From contig NZ_PDOA01000019.1 in NCBI RefSeq assembly GCF_003116135.1, positions 1 to 64,000 on the forward strand: DNA of 64,000 nt. Direction: 5' to 3'. The notes below the pieces were generated by a model that had not been told where the DNA came from, did no database searches, and saw nothing but the letters and a program-made list of their open reading frames with translations. The translations under genes were made by a program, and so were the position numbers. Every line of letters starts with the position of its first letter. Positions within the stretch are counted from its first letter, which is position 1. Shown piece by piece: positions 41,455 through 52,408 of the stretch. Source of the DNA: Teichococcus aestuarii (lineage in GTDB: Bacteria; Pseudomonadota; Alphaproteobacteria; Acetobacterales; Acetobacteraceae).

Positions 41455-42468
41455 ATGTTGCGCACCGTGCTGTCGCGGCTGGGGACGGCGTTGCCCAGCC
41501 TGGCGGGGGTGGTGGTCATCACCTTCCTGCTCACCCGCGTGCTGCCCGGCGACCCGGCGCTTTACTTCGCCGGGCCGGTGGCCTCGCCAGAGGCGATCGC
41601 CGCCATCCGGGCGCAGCTCGGCCTCGACCAGCCGCTCTGGACCCAGTTCGCCGGCTATGTGGCGGCGCTGTTCCGGGGCGATCTCGGCACCTCCCTCACC
41701 ACCGGCCGCCCGGTGGTGGAGGATATCGCGGCGCGGCTGCCGGCCTCGGCGGAGCTGACCCTGCTCGGCCTGTTCATCGCCGTGGGCATCGCCGTGCCGC
41801 TCGGCATCCTCGCCGCGCTGCGGCAGGGCTCGTGGATCGACCATCTCTGCCGGCTCGTCACCACGGCGGGCGTCTCGCTGCCGGTGTTCTTCACCGGGCT
41901 GCTGGCGGTCTATGTGTTCTACTACCTGCTCGGCTGGTCCCCCGCCCCGCTCGGAAGGCTGGACAGTTTCCTCAGCGAGCCGCCCGCGCGCACGGGCTTC
42001 CTGCTGATCGACAGCCTGCTGGCGGGCGATACGGAAGTCTTCCGCGCGGCACTCGGACAAATCCTGCTGCCGGCGCTGACGCTCGGAATCTTCGCCCTCG
42101 CCCCGCTGGCGCGCATGACGCGGGCCGCCATGCTCGCCGCCCTCTCCGCCGAGTTCATCCGCACCGCGCGGGCCAATGGCCTCGGCGGGCGCACCATCGT
42201 CTTCGCCTATGCCTTCCGCAACGCCATGCTGCCGGTGCTCACCACGCTGGGTATGGTGTTCTCCTTCCTGCTCGGCGCGAATGTGCTGGTGGAGAAGGTC
42301 TTCGCCTGGCCCGGCATCGGCTCCTACGCGGTGGAGGCGCTGATCGCCTCGGACTTCGCGCCCGTGCAGGGCTTCGTCCTCACCATGGCGATCCTCTACA
42401 TCCTGCTCAACCTGGCGATCGACCTGCTCTACGGGCTGATCGACCCCCGCATGCGGAAGGTGGCGTGA
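41455..42468 (+). CDS. ABC transporter permease (DppB type)
   Basis: A 337-residue inner-membrane permease with about six helices. The N-terminal LSRLGTALPSLAGVVVITFLLTRVLPGDPA is the standard DppB start. The coupling-loop EAA motif appears as EFIRTARANGLGGRTIVFAYAFRNAMLPV. ATG 41455 follows a GGAGGAGCGGGG-type ribosome site. It lies 15 bp after the binding-protein gene and its stop overlaps the next start (TGATG). Its partner is the DppC-type permease. Confidence 0.92.
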   Translation: MLRTVLSRLGTALPSLAGVVVITFLLTRVLPGDPALYFAGPVASPEAIAAIRAQLGLDQPLWTQFAGYVAALFRGDLGTSLTTGRPVVEDIAARLPASAELTLLGLFIAVGIAVPLGILAALRQGSWIDHLCRLVTTAGVSLPVFFTGLLAVYVFYYLLGWSPAPLGRLDSFLSEPPARTGFLLIDSLLAGDTEVFRAALGQILLPALTLGIFALAPLARMTRAAMLAALSAEFIRTARANGLGGRTIVFAYAFRNAMLPVLTTLGMVFSFLLGANVLVEKVFAWPGIGSYAVEALIASDFAPVQGFVLTMAILYILLNLAIDLLYGLIDPRMRKVA

Positions 42469-43358
42469 TGGCCGAGAACCCGGCTCTTCCGGCCGCCAGG
42501 GCGCCCTCCCCGCTCGCCGCCCTGCTGCGCCACGCGCGGCACGTGGTGGGGGAGAACCCGGTCACCGCCATGGCCTTCGGGCTGTTCTTCCTGCTGCTGC
42601 TCTGCGCCCTCCTTGGCCCCTGGATCGCACCGCACGACCCGCTGGCGAGCGACACGGCCCGCGCCCTGGCGCCGCCCTCCCTGAGCAATCCCTTCGGCAC
42701 GGACCATCTGGGGCGGGACATCCTCTCCCGCGTCATCGTGGCGACCCGGCTCGACCTCGGCATCGCCATCTGCTCGGTGGCGCTGGTGTTTGTCCTCGGC
42801 GGCCTCGCGGGTGTCGCCGCCGGCTTCTTCGGCGGCTGGACGGACCGCATCGTCGGCCGCATCGCCGACACCATCATGGCCTTCCCGCTCTTCGTGCTGG
42901 CCATGGGCATCGTCGCCGCCCTCGGCAACACGGTGACGAACATCGTCATCGCCACCGCCATCGTGAACTTCCCGCTCTATGCGCGCATCGCCCGCGCCGA
43001 GGCGGCGGTGCGGCGGGAGGCCGGCTACGTGCAGGCCGCGCGCCTCACGGGAAACGGCGAGTGGCGCGTGCTGCTCGGCACCATCCTGCCCAACATCCTG
43101 CCGATCATGGCGGTGCAGATGTCGCTGACCATGGGCTACGCCATCCTCAACGCGGCGGGGCTCTCCTTCATCGGCCTCGGCATCCGGCCGCCCATGCCGG
43201 AATGGGGCATCATGGTGGCCGAGGGCGCCGCCTACATCGTCTCCGGCGAGTGGTGGGTGGCGCTGTTCCCGGGCCTCGCGCTGATGCTCGCCGTCTTCAC
43301 CTTCAACCTGCTCGGCGACGGTCTGCGCGACATCGTCGACCCGCAGCGCCGGAGCTGA
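42468..43358 (+). CDS. ABC transporter permease (DppC type)
   Basis: A 296-residue permease. It has the N-terminal helix and OppC-type periplasmic segment (APHDPLASDTARALAPPSLSNPFGTDHLGRDILSRVI), typical of this subfamily, plus about five further helices. The coupling-loop EAA motif is GYVQAARLTGNGEWRVLLGTILPNILP. The start overlaps the DppB stop by one base. It works with the DppB-type permease and the fused ATPase. Confidence 0.92.
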   Translation: MAENPALPAARAPSPLAALLRHARHVVGENPVTAMAFGLFFLLLLCALLGPWIAPHDPLASDTARALAPPSLSNPFGTDHLGRDILSRVIVATRLDLGIAICSVALVFVLGGLAGVAAGFFGGWTDRIVGRIADTIMAFPLFVLAMGIVAALGNTVTNIVIATAIVNFPLYARIARAEAAVRREAGYVQAARLTGNGEWRVLLGTILPNILPIMAVQMSLTMGYAILNAAGLSFIGLGIRPPMPEWGIMVAEGAAYIVSGEWWVALFPGLALMLAVFTFNLLGDGLRDIVDPQRRS

Positions 43359-43362
43359 GCCG

Positions 43363-45048
43363 ATGGACAGCAACACGGTCCCGCTGCTCGATGTCCGCGA
43401 CCTGACGGTGGAGTTCGCCACGCGGCGCGGCACGGTGCGCGCGGTGAAGCGCGTCAACCTCTCCATCGCCCGCGGCGAGACGCTGGGCGTGGTGGGGGAG
43501 AGCGGCTCGGGCAAGTCCGTCACCTCCTACGCGGTGATGCGCATCCTGGAGCGCACCGGGCGCATCGCCGAGGGCAGCATCGCCTTCTCCGGCGTGCCGC
43601 TGCGCGAGCTGCCGGAGCGCGAGATGCGCGACCTGCGCGGGCGCGAGATCTCGATGATCTTCCAGAACCCGCGCGCCGCGCTGAACCCGATCCGCCCCGT
43701 GGGCCAGCAGATCGCCGATGTGCTGCGCCGCCACGGCCAGGCGACGCGCGCCAATGCGCGGGCGAAGGCCATCGCCGCGCTGGAGCAGGTGCGCATCGCC
43801 CGCGCCGCCGAGCGGCACGATGCCTATCCCTTCGAGCTGTCGGGCGGCATGTGCCAGCGCGTGGTCATCGCGCTCGCCCTCGCCTGCCGCCCGCGCCTGC
43901 TGATCGCCGACGAACCCACCACCGGCCTCGACGTCACCACCCAGAAGGCGGTGATGGACCTCGTCACCGAGCTGACGCGCGAGCGCGGCATGTCCACCCT
44001 GCTCATCACGCACGATCTCGGCCTCGCCAGCGCCTATTGCGACCGCGTGGCGGTGATGCAGCAGGGCGAGGTGGTGGAGAACGCGGATGCCATAGCCATC
44101 TTCCGCGCCCCCACCCACGCCTACACCCGCCGGCTGATGCGCGCCACGCCCCGCCCCGGTGCCGGATTGCGCGACCTGCTGCCCGAGGGCGCCGCCCCCG
44201 CCCCCCTCCCGGCGCCCGACCCGCGCGCCGGCGAGCCGCTGCTGGAGGTGGAGGGGCTGGTGAAGGAATATCCCCGCACCGGCCTCGGCGGCTGGCTGGC
44301 CAGGCTCGCCGGCCGCGCGCCGGAAGCGCCCTTCCGCGCGGTGGACGGCATCTCCTTCCGCGTGAACCGGGGCGAGAGCGTCGGGCTGGTGGGCGAATCC
44401 GGCTGCGGCAAGTCCACCACCTCGATGATGCTGATGCGCCTGCTCGACCCCACCGCCGGGCGCATCCGCTTCGCCGGGCAGGAGATCGGCGCCATGCCGA
44501 CCCGGGGTTTCGCCGCCTCGCCGCTGCGGCCGCGCATCCAGATGGTGTTCCAGGACCCGACCGACAGCCTCAACCCCCGCCTCACCGCATCCCGTGCCAT
44601 CGCCGACCCCATCCTGCGCATGGGGCGCGAGCGCGGCGCGGCACTCCAGGCGCGCGTCGAGGAACTGGCCGATCTCGTCGGCCTGCCGCGCATCCTGCTG
44701 CACCGCTTCCCGCACCAGCTCTCCGGCGGGCAGAAGGCGCGGATCGGCATCGCCCGCGCCATCGCGCTCAACCCCGACCTCGTCATCCTCGATGAACCCA
44801 CCGCGGCGCTCGACGTCTCCGTCCAGGCGGTGGTGCTGAACCTGTTGCAGGACCTCAAGCTCAGGCTCGGCATGAGCTACCTCTTCGTCAGCCACGATTT
44901 GCACGTGGTCCGCCTGCTCTGCGACCGCGTCATCGTCATGCGGCAGGGCAAGGTGGTGGAGGAAGGCTCCTCCCAGCAGGTGCTGGAGAACCCGCGCGCC
45001 GACTACACGCGCGAACTCATCGCGGCGATCCCGCACCCGCCGGTTTAG
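43363..45048 (+). CDS. ABC transporter, fused double ATPase (DppD-DppF type)
   Basis: A 561-residue protein with two complete nucleotide-binding domains, each usually a separate DppD or DppF. The N-domain has [23 protein letters not shown] and [12 protein letters not shown]. The C-domain has [26 protein letters not shown] and [11 protein letters not shown]. Signature Q in the first domain is MCQ rather than MRQ, a small change. It energises the two permeases. A 137-bp gap with a dispersed hairpin repeat separates it from atzG, which probably belongs to the same transcript or a second one. Confidence 0.92.
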   Translation: MDSNTVPLLDVRDLTVEFATRRGTVRAVKRVNLSIARGETLGVVGESGSGKSVTSYAVMRILERTGRIAEGSIAFSGVPLRELPEREMRDLRGREISMIFQNPRAALNPIRPVGQQIADVLRRHGQATRANARAKAIAALEQVRIARAAERHDAYPFELSGGMCQRVVIALALACRPRLLIADEPTTGLDVTTQKAVMDLVTELTRERGMSTLLITHDLGLASAYCDRVAVMQQGEVVENADAIAIFRAPTHAYTRRLMRATPRPGAGLRDLLPEGAAPAPLPAPDPRAGEPLLEVEGLVKEYPRTGLGGWLARLAGRAPEAPFRAVDGISFRVNRGESVGLVGESGCGKSTTSMMLMRLLDPTAGRIRFAGQEIGAMPTRGFAASPLRPRIQMVFQDPTDSLNPRLTASRAIADPILRMGRERGAALQARVEELADLVGLPRILLHRFPHQLSGGQKARIGIARAIALNPDLVILDEPTAALDVSVQAVVLNLLQDLKLRLGMSYLFVSHDLHVVRLLCDRVIVMRQGKVVEEGSSQQVLENPRADYTRELIAAIPHPPV

Positions 45049-45105
45049 CGCGCGATCGTCGGAGGCCGCAGGCCGGAGACGTGAATCGCACGCGCGAAGA
45101 AAGCG

Positions 45106-45170
45106 CTGGGGAAGCACAGCTTCCCCAGGCCCCTTCAGTTTCTGCAAGTTCTCGGGCGCCGCTGGCGCCC
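45106..45170 (+). repeat. Two-hairpin dispersed element, copy C (diverged)
   Basis: A perfect 10-bp stem CTGGGGAAGC/GCTTCCCCAG (45106-45115 with 45119-45128) is followed by GCCCCTTCAGTTTCTG. A second perfect 7-bp hairpin GGGCGCC-GCT-GGCGCCC follows (45154-45170). The architecture matches the copies at 9278 and 21527, though the sequences have drifted. It lies 15 bp before atzG. Confidence 0.6.
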
Positions 45171-45185
45171 TCCGGGAGAGACACC

Positions 45186-45368
45186 ATGGCCAAAGACCCG
45201 ATCGAACAGGCGGTGGAGACAGCAGCGGAGCTGCACGGACTCACACTGCAAGCCGAATGGCTCGAAGCCGCCACCACCGCCCTGCGCACCGTGGCGGCGG
45301 CGGCGCGGCTGGTGGAGGAGTTTCCGCTGGAGGACGAAGCCGAATACGCACCGGTGTTCCACGCATGA
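45186..45368 (+). CDS. atzG: AtzG-like small subunit (DUF4089)
   Basis: A 60-residue protein, MAKDPIEQAVETAAELHG...PLEDEAEYAPVFHA, matching the DUF4089/AtzG family. AtzG is the small partner of AtzE, forming an AtzE2-AtzG2 heterotetramer that resembles the GatCA pair; it shields the active site and helps fold AtzE. The end motif EDEAEYAPVF is conserved in AtzG. ATG 45186 is used; upstream start codons would run through the hairpin repeat. Its stop overlaps atzE (ATGA). This small gene strongly fixes the identity of its neighbour. Confidence 0.85.
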   Translation: MAKDPIEQAVETAAELHGLTLQAEWLEAATTALRTVAAAARLVEEFPLEDEAEYAPVFHA

Positions 45369-46732
45369 GCAACACCGCCAGCGACATCGCCGCCGCCATC
45401 CGCAGCCGCCGCGCCACCGCCTGCGCTACCACGGAAGCCGCGCTCGCCCGCATCGCGGCGGAGAACCCCGCGGTCAATGCCTTCACCGATGTCACCGCCG
45501 CCCGCGCCCTCGCCCGCGCGGACGCCATCGACGCGCAACTGGCCGAAGGGCGCGACCCTGGCCCGCTCGCCGGCGTGCCCTTCGCGGTGAAGAACCTGTT
45601 CGATATCGCCGGGCTGCCCACCCGCGCCGGCTCCCGGATCAACCGCGAGCGCGCCCCCGCCCCGCGCGACGCCTTCCTCGCCCGCAAGATGGAAGAGGCC
45701 GGCGCCATCCTGCTCGGCGCGCTGAATATGGGCGAATACGCCTACGACTTCACCGGCGAGAACGCGCATGACGGCCCCTCCCGCAATCCGCGCGACCTCG
45801 CGCGCATGACGGGCGGCTCCTCCGGCGGCTCCGGCGCGGCGGTGGCCGCCGGCATGGTGCCGGTGGCGCTGGGGTCCGACACCAACGGCTCCATCCGCGT
45901 GCCCGCTTCGCTCTGCGGCGTGTTCGGCCTCAAGCCCACCTATGGGCGCCTCAGCCGCGCCGGCACCTTCCCCTTCGTCTCCTCCTTCGACCATCTCGGC
46001 CCTCTCGCCGCCGGTGTCACCGACCTCGCCCTCGCCCACGACGCCATGCAGGGCACAGACCCGGAGGACCCGATGCAGGCGCAGCGCCCCGTGGAGCCGG
46101 TACTGCCCTCGCTGGAGGATGGGATCGGTGGTCTCCGCATCGCCATCGCCGGCGGGCATTTCGCGCAGGGTGGCCACCGGGCGGCGCATGACGCCGTGGC
46201 GCTGGCGGCCAAGGCGCTCGGCGCCAGCCGCGTGGTGGAGTTCCCCGAGGCCACCCGCGCCCGCGCCGCCGCCTATGTCATCACCGCCGCCGAGGGCGCC
46301 GCCCTGCACGCGGAGCGCCTGTGCGCCCGCGCCGCCGATTTCGACCCCGAGGTGCGGGACCGGCTGATCGGCGGCCTCGCCATCCCCGCCGCCTGGGTGG
46401 CGCGGGCGCAGCGCTTCCGCCGCTGGTACCAGGCGCGGGTGCTGGAGCTGTTCGCCGAGGTGGACCTGATCCTCGCCCCCGCTACCCCCGTCCGCGCCCC
46501 GCGCCTCGGGCAGAAGACGCTGGAATGGGACGGGCAGAGCCTGCCGCTGCGACCCAATCTCGGCCTCTACACCCAGCCCGTCTCCTTCATCGGCCTGCCG
46601 GTGGCCGCGGTGCCACTCTGGCCCGATGACGGATTACCGATCGGCGTGCAGATCATCGCCGCGCCCTGGCGGGAGGATCTGGCGCTGCGCGCGGCGCGGG
46701 TGCTGGAGCGGCAGGGGGTGGCGCGGCTCTGA
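45365..46732 (+). CDS. atzE: 1-carboxybiuret hydrolase AtzE (amidase family)
   Basis: A 455-residue amidase-signature enzyme with K76 (PFAVKNLFD), S152 (TGGSSGGSGAAVA) and nucleophile S176 (GSDTNGSIRVPASL). AtzE hydrolyses 1-carboxybiuret, made from cyanuric acid by AtzD, into urea dicarboxylate, which feeds allophanate hydrolase. Its coupling to atzG (4-nt overlap) and the presence of a split allophanate hydrolase upstream support this identity over a generic Glu-tRNA amidotransferase GatA. No atzD or biuret hydrolase gene is in view, so the source of its substrate is unknown. Confidence 0.87.
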   Translation: MSNTASDIAAAIRSRRATACATTEAALARIAAENPAVNAFTDVTAARALARADAIDAQLAEGRDPGPLAGVPFAVKNLFDIAGLPTRAGSRINRERAPAPRDAFLARKMEEAGAILLGALNMGEYAYDFTGENAHDGPSRNPRDLARMTGGSSGGSGAAVAAGMVPVALGSDTNGSIRVPASLCGVFGLKPTYGRLSRAGTFPFVSSFDHLGPLAAGVTDLALAHDAMQGTDPEDPMQAQRPVEPVLPSLEDGIGGLRIAIAGGHFAQGGHRAAHDAVALAAKALGASRVVEFPEATRARAAAYVITAAEGAALHAERLCARAADFDPEVRDRLIGGLAIPAAWVARAQRFRRWYQARVLELFAEVDLILAPATPVRAPRLGQKTLEWDGQSLPLRPNLGLYTQPVSFIGLPVAAVPLWPDDGLPIGVQIIAAPWREDLALRAARVLERQGVARL

Positions 46733-46805
46733 AGGACGGGGGGCGGGTTCACCCCGCCAGCCCCACGTGCCAGCATCCGCCCCCGGATCACCAGGGAGCA
46801 GAGCC

Positions 46806-47669
46806 ATGCGCGCACGGATTCGGGGCACCGAGATCTATTTCGACGTGGAGGGGATGGGCCTGGTACCCGACGGCGCGGAGATGCGCGAGCGGCCGGCAGC
46901 CTTCATCCTGCACGGCGGCCCGGGCGGCGACCACAGCGGCTTCAAGCCCGGCTTCTCGCCCCTCGCCGAGCGGATGCAGCTTGTCTATGTCGACCATCGC
47001 GGCCAGGGCCGCTCCGCCAAGGGCGACCCCGAGACCTACACGCTGGACGAGAATGTGGAGGACCTGGAGGCGCTGCGGCAGCATCTCGGCCTGGGCCCCA
47101 TCGTCTCCATCGGCACCTCCTATGGCGGCATGGTGTCCATGGCGCATGCGGCGAGATATCCGGAGGCGGTCTCGCACCTGGTGCTGGTCGTCACCGCCGC
47201 GCATTCGGGTTTCGTGCAGCGCGCGCAGGAGATCGTGGCCGAGCGCGGCACGCCGGAGCAGCAGGCCATGTGCCAGCGCCTGTGGGACGGCACGCTGACC
47301 ACGGTGGAGGACCTGAAGCAGTACTACGCGGTGATGGGCCCGCTCTACGCCGTGCGCCACGACGAGGCCGCCGCCGCCCCCGGCCGCGCCCGCACCCGGC
47401 ACGAGCCGGCGGCGCTGAACCGCGCCTTCCGCCCCGGCGGCTTCCTGCGCGAGGGCTTCGACCTGCGCCCCGAGCTTTCGCGCATCACCGCGAAGACGCT
47501 GATCCTGGCCGGGCGGCACGACTGGATCTGCGCCCCGGAATTCTCCGAGGAGATCCATGCCCTGATCCCCGGCTCGGACCTACGCGTCTTCGAGCGCAGC
47601 AGCCACTCCATCCGGGTGGACGAGCCGCAGGCGATGATGGACGCCATCAAGGGCTTCATCGTCTACTGA
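46806..47669 (+). CDS. Proline-iminopeptidase-like alpha/beta hydrolase
   Basis: A 287-residue alpha/beta hydrolase. The oxyanion motif HGGPGGDHSG is followed by YVDHRGQGRS, the nucleophile elbow GTSYGGMVS (Ser), an Asp in LAGRHDWICAP and a His in RSSHSIRVDEP. HGGPGG and this layout are proline iminopeptidase/amino-acid amidase hallmarks. In the operon it may hydrolyse an amide or ester of the imported compound, but this is inference. It lies 73 bp after atzE and ends in a hairpin shared with the convergent kdpC. Confidence 0.83.
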   Translation: MRARIRGTEIYFDVEGMGLVPDGAEMRERPAAFILHGGPGGDHSGFKPGFSPLAERMQLVYVDHRGQGRSAKGDPETYTLDENVEDLEALRQHLGLGPIVSIGTSYGGMVSMAHAARYPEAVSHLVLVVTAAHSGFVQRAQEIVAERGTPEQQAMCQRLWDGTLTTVEDLKQYYAVMGPLYAVRHDEAAAAPGRARTRHEPAALNRAFRPGGFLREGFDLRPELSRITAKTLILAGRHDWICAPEFSEEIHALIPGSDLRVFERSSHSIRVDEPQAMMDAIKGFIVY

Positions 47670-47678
47670 CGGCGTTCC

Positions 47679-47699
47679 GGGAGGGGCGGCGCCCCTCCC
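47679..47699. terminator. Hairpin between the hydrolase gene and kdpC
   Basis: A perfect 9-bp stem GGGAGGGGC/GCCCCTCCC (47679-47687 with 47691-47699) with a 3-nt loop lies between convergent genes, without a T-run. It may serve either strand. Confidence 0.5.
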
Positions 47700-47704
47700 G
47701 CCGC

Positions 47705-48250
47705 TCACTCCCCGGCATCCAGCGCCAGGTTGAGCGCCAGCACGTTGACGCGCGGCTCGCCCAGCAACCCGAGTTGCGGCCCCTCGACATGCCGCGCCAG
47801 GATCTCCCGCAGCCGCGCCTCCTCCATGCCGCGCGCCGCCGCCACGCGCGCCACCTGGCGCCGCGCATTCTCCGGCGAGATGTGCGGGTCGAGCCCCGAG
47901 CCGGAGGCGGTGGCGGCATCCGCCGGCACCGGCGCAGGCCCGGCCCCGGCCACGCGCGCCCGCACCGCCTCCAGCAGCCTGGCGCTGCTCGGCCCGAGCT
48001 GAGAGGCGGCGCCGGCGCTGGCGTCGTAGCCCGCGGCGGAGGGGCGCGGGTGGAAGTAGCGTGCTTCGGAAAAGCCCTGCCCGACCAGGGCGGAGCCGAT
48101 GACCCGGCCTTCCCGCGCGATCAGGCTGCCGCCCGCCTGGGCGGGGAACAGGGCGTTGGCCAGGCCCGTCATCGCCAGCGGCGCGGCGAGGCCCAGCAGC
48201 AGGGTGAACAGCCCGACCGTGGTGACGGCGGGGCGGAGGATGCTTCGCAT
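47705..48250 (-). CDS. kdpC: Potassium-transporting ATPase C subunit KdpC
   Basis: A 181-residue subunit of the high-affinity K+ pump KdpFABC. One N-terminal membrane helix (TVGLFTLLLGLAAPLAMTGLANALFP) is followed by a periplasmic domain with the family blocks GSALVGQGFSEARYFHPRPSAAGYDA, ASGSGLDPHISPENARRQVARVAAARG and EPRVNVLALNLALD. It helps ATP binding by KdpB. It lies at the end of the minus-strand kdp operon, 3 bp after kdpB. Confidence 0.95.
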   Translation of the reverse strand: MRSILRPAVTTVGLFTLLLGLAAPLAMTGLANALFPAQAGGSLIAREGRVIGSALVGQGFSEARYFHPRPSAAGYDASAGAASQLGPSSARLLEAVRARVAGAGPAPVPADAATASGSGLDPHISPENARRQVARVAAARGMEEARLREILARHVEGPQLGLLGEPRVNVLALNLALDAGE

Positions 48251-48253
48251 GGT

Positions 48254-50335
<2,082 letters not shown>

Positions 50336-50347
50336 GATGCGTGTGCC

Positions 50348-52045
50348 TCAGAAGGTCTTGCCGGCCAGCAGGGAGAAGTGCTCGGCGAGCGGGCCGAGGG
50401 CGAGGGAGGGCAGGAATTGCAGCCCGCCGAGGATCAGGATCACCCCCGCCAGCAGGCCGGCGAAAAGGGGCCCGTGCGTCGGCAGGGTGCCGGCGCCCTC
50501 GGGGGCGCGCGGCTTGGCCGCCAGGCTCCCGGCGATCGCCATCACCGGCACGAGGTAGGCGTAGCGGCCGAGCAGCATGGCCAGGCCCAGCGTGGTGTTG
50601 AACCAGGGCGTGTCCGCCGTCAGCCCGCCGAAGGCCGAGCCGTTGTTGCCAGCGGCCGAGCTGTAGGCATAGAGCATCTCCGAGAGGCCGTGCGGCCCGG
50701 CATTGGCGAGGGATGCGGTGGCCGAGGGCAGCACCAGCGAGACGGCGGTGAGGCCCAGGATGGCGGCCGGCAGCACCAGCACCGCCAGCATGGCCAGCTT
50801 GATCTCGCGCGCCTGCACCTTCTTGCCGAGATATTCCGGGGTGCGCCCGACCATCAGCCCGGCGATGAACACGGCGAGCAGCGCGAAGACCAGCATGCCG
50901 TAGAGGCCGGAGCCGACGCCGCCCGGCAGCACCTCGCCGAGCTGGATCAGGAACAGCGGCACCATGCCGCCGAGCGGCGTGAAGCTGTCATGCATGGCGT
51001 TGACGCTGCCGCTCGAGGCGCCGGTGGTGGCCGCCGCCCAGAGCGCGGAGAGCGCGGTGCCGAAGCGCACCTCCTTGCCCTCCATGTTGCCCGGCGCCGG
51101 GTCCAGCCCGGCGGCCAGGTGCAGCGGGTTGCCCGCGGCCTCGGCGGCGTAGATGGCGGCGGTGCCGGCCAGCACGAAGCCCAGCATCACCGCCAGCAGG
51201 GCGCGCCCCTGCCGCGCATCGCCCACCAGCCGGCCGAAGGTGACGCAGAGCGCGAAGGGGATGACCAGGATGGCCCAGCATTGCAGCAGGTTGGAGAGCG
51301 CGTTCGGGTTCTCCAGCGGGTGTGCCGAGTTGACGCCGAAGAAGCCGCCGCCATTGGTGCCGAGTTGCTTGATGGCCACCTGGAACGCCGCCGGCCCGAG
51401 CGCGATGAGCTGCGTGCCGCCCTCCAGCGTGCGCGCCTCGGCATAGTCGGCCAGGGTCTGCGGCACGCCGCAGGCCACCAGCGCCAGGCCGAGCAGCAGC
51501 GCGAGCGGCAGCAGCAGGTAGAGGGTGACGCGGGTGAGGTCGGCCCAGAAATTGCCGAGCCGCGCGACGCCGCCCGCCGCCAGCGCGCGGCAGAAGGCGA
51601 GGGCCAGCGCGATGCCGGTGGCGGCGGAGAGGAAGTTCTGCACCGTGAGCCCGGCCATCTGCGTGAGGTAGGACATCGCCGCCTCGCCGGAATAGGCCTG
51701 CCAGTTGGTGTTGGTGACGAAGCTGACGGCGGTGTTGAAGGCCAGCCAGGGCGAGAGGCCGGGCAAGCCGCGCGGGTTGAGCGGCAGCGCGCCCTGCAGC
51801 CGCAGGAGGGCGTAGAGCAGCAGGAAACCGGCGAGGTTCACCGCCAGCATGGCCAGCACATAGCCGCGCCAGCCCTGCCCGGCCGTGGGGTCGATGCCGC
51901 CGGCGCGGTAGAGCAGCGCCTCCAGCGGGCGCAGCCAGCGCACCCGCCCCTCGGCGATGGCGGCGGCGTAGTGGCCGAGCGGCACGGCGGCGAGCGCCGC
52001 CAGCGCCAGGGTCAGGGCGATCTGCGCCCATCCGAGGAGGGTCAT
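50348..52045 (-). CDS. kdpA: Potassium-transporting ATPase A subunit KdpA
   Basis: The 565-residue channel-like subunit of KdpFABC, with ten or so membrane helices. The four selectivity-filter regions are recognisable: [25 protein letters not shown], a third around [15 protein letters not shown] and a fourth around [14 protein letters not shown]. Pump loading takes place here. ATG 52045 follows kdpF with a 4-bp gap. The length and motifs are normal for the family. Confidence 0.96.
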   Translation of the reverse strand: MTLLGWAQIALTLALAALAAVPLGHYAAAIAEGRVRWLRPLEALLYRAGGIDPTAGQGWRGYVLAMLAVNLAGFLLLYALLRLQGALPLNPRGLPGLSPWLAFNTAVSFVTNTNWQAYSGEAAMSYLTQMAGLTVQNFLSAATGIALALAFCRALAAGGVARLGNFWADLTRVTLYLLLPLALLLGLALVACGVPQTLADYAEARTLEGGTQLIALGPAAFQVAIKQLGTNGGGFFGVNSAHPLENPNALSNLLQCWAILVIPFALCVTFGRLVGDARQGRALLAVMLGFVLAGTAAIYAAEAAGNPLHLAAGLDPAPGNMEGKEVRFGTALSALWAAATTGASSGSVNAMHDSFTPLGGMVPLFLIQLGEVLPGGVGSGLYGMLVFALLAVFIAGLMVGRTPEYLGKKVQAREIKLAMLAVLVLPAAILGLTAVSLVLPSATASLANAGPHGLSEMLYAYSSAAGNNGSAFGGLTADTPWFNTTLGLAMLLGRYAYLVPVMAIAGSLAAKPRAPEGAGTLPTHGPLFAGLLAGVILILGGLQFLPSLALGPLAEHFSLLAGKTF

Positions 52046-52049
52046 GGCG

Positions 52050-52145
52050 TCACAGATCCTCGGGGCGCAGCAGCGCCCACAGCAGGTAGCCGAGCAGGCC
52101 GAGGCTGACGGCGCCGCCCAGCATCAGGTCCAGCAGGCCGGGCAT
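52050..52145 (-). CDS. kdpF: KdpF small membrane subunit
   Basis: A 31-residue peptide with one hydrophobic helix, [31 protein letters not shown]. The length and the end LL(R/K)PE-x are those of KdpF, which stabilises the KdpFABC complex. ATG 52145 lies just upstream of kdpA, in the order expected for kdpFABC. A second small peptide gene precedes it. Confidence 0.88.
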   Translation of the reverse strand: MPGLLDLMLGGAVSLGLLGYLLWALLRPEDL

Positions 52146-52150
52146 GGCGG

Positions 52151-52234
52151 TCAGATCCGGTCGCAGGCGGCGGCGTAGGCCGCCATCAGGCCGAAGAAGC
52201 CGAGGCCCAGCGCCAGCAGCAGGAGGTCGGTCAT
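52151..52234 (-). CDS. 27-residue membrane peptide upstream of kdpF
   Basis: The first gene of the kdp operon encodes MTDLLLLALGLGFFGLMAAYAAACDRI, a single hydrophobic helix ending in a short Ala-Cys-Asp-Arg tail. Peptides with a closing C-D-R-(L/I) are common just before kdpF in diverse bacteria, but they are rarely annotated and have no name that I know. ATG 52234 lies 5 bp upstream of kdpF's start region, so both are co-translated. A role in Kdp assembly or regulation is plausible, not shown. Confidence 0.65.
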   Translation of the reverse strand: MTDLLLLALGLGFFGLMAAYAAACDRI

Positions 52235-52338
52235 GGGGGTGTTCCGCGAAAGGAAGGCGGCGGGCGAAGGCCGCCGCCGGCACCACCCCCGATAGGCCCG
52301 GCCGCCGCAAAGAGGCGATGTGGAATTCCCGGCCCGCG

Positions 52339-52359
52339 CATAAAAAATCCATAAAAATC
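52339..52359. promoter_or_regulatory. Tandem AT-rich repeats, candidate KdpE operator
   Basis: CATAAAAAATC and CATAAAAATC lie head to tail at 52339-52349 and 52350-52359, in an otherwise GC-rich gap between the divergent kdp structural genes and kdpDE. KdpE of E. coli binds a T-rich site upstream of kdpFABC. The 10-11-bp period fits a response-regulator dimer on one face of the helix. Confidence 0.5.
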
Positions 52360-52408
52360 AACATCTCCGCTCGCTGCGGGCAGGATGGGCGCGCTAGTCT
52401 CGGCCGGC

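Noticed and set aside
45365-46732. GatA of the Glu-tRNA amidotransferase
   Set aside because: The upstream small gene is DUF4089/AtzG, not GatC, and there is no gatB; the operon also carries allophanate hydrolase.
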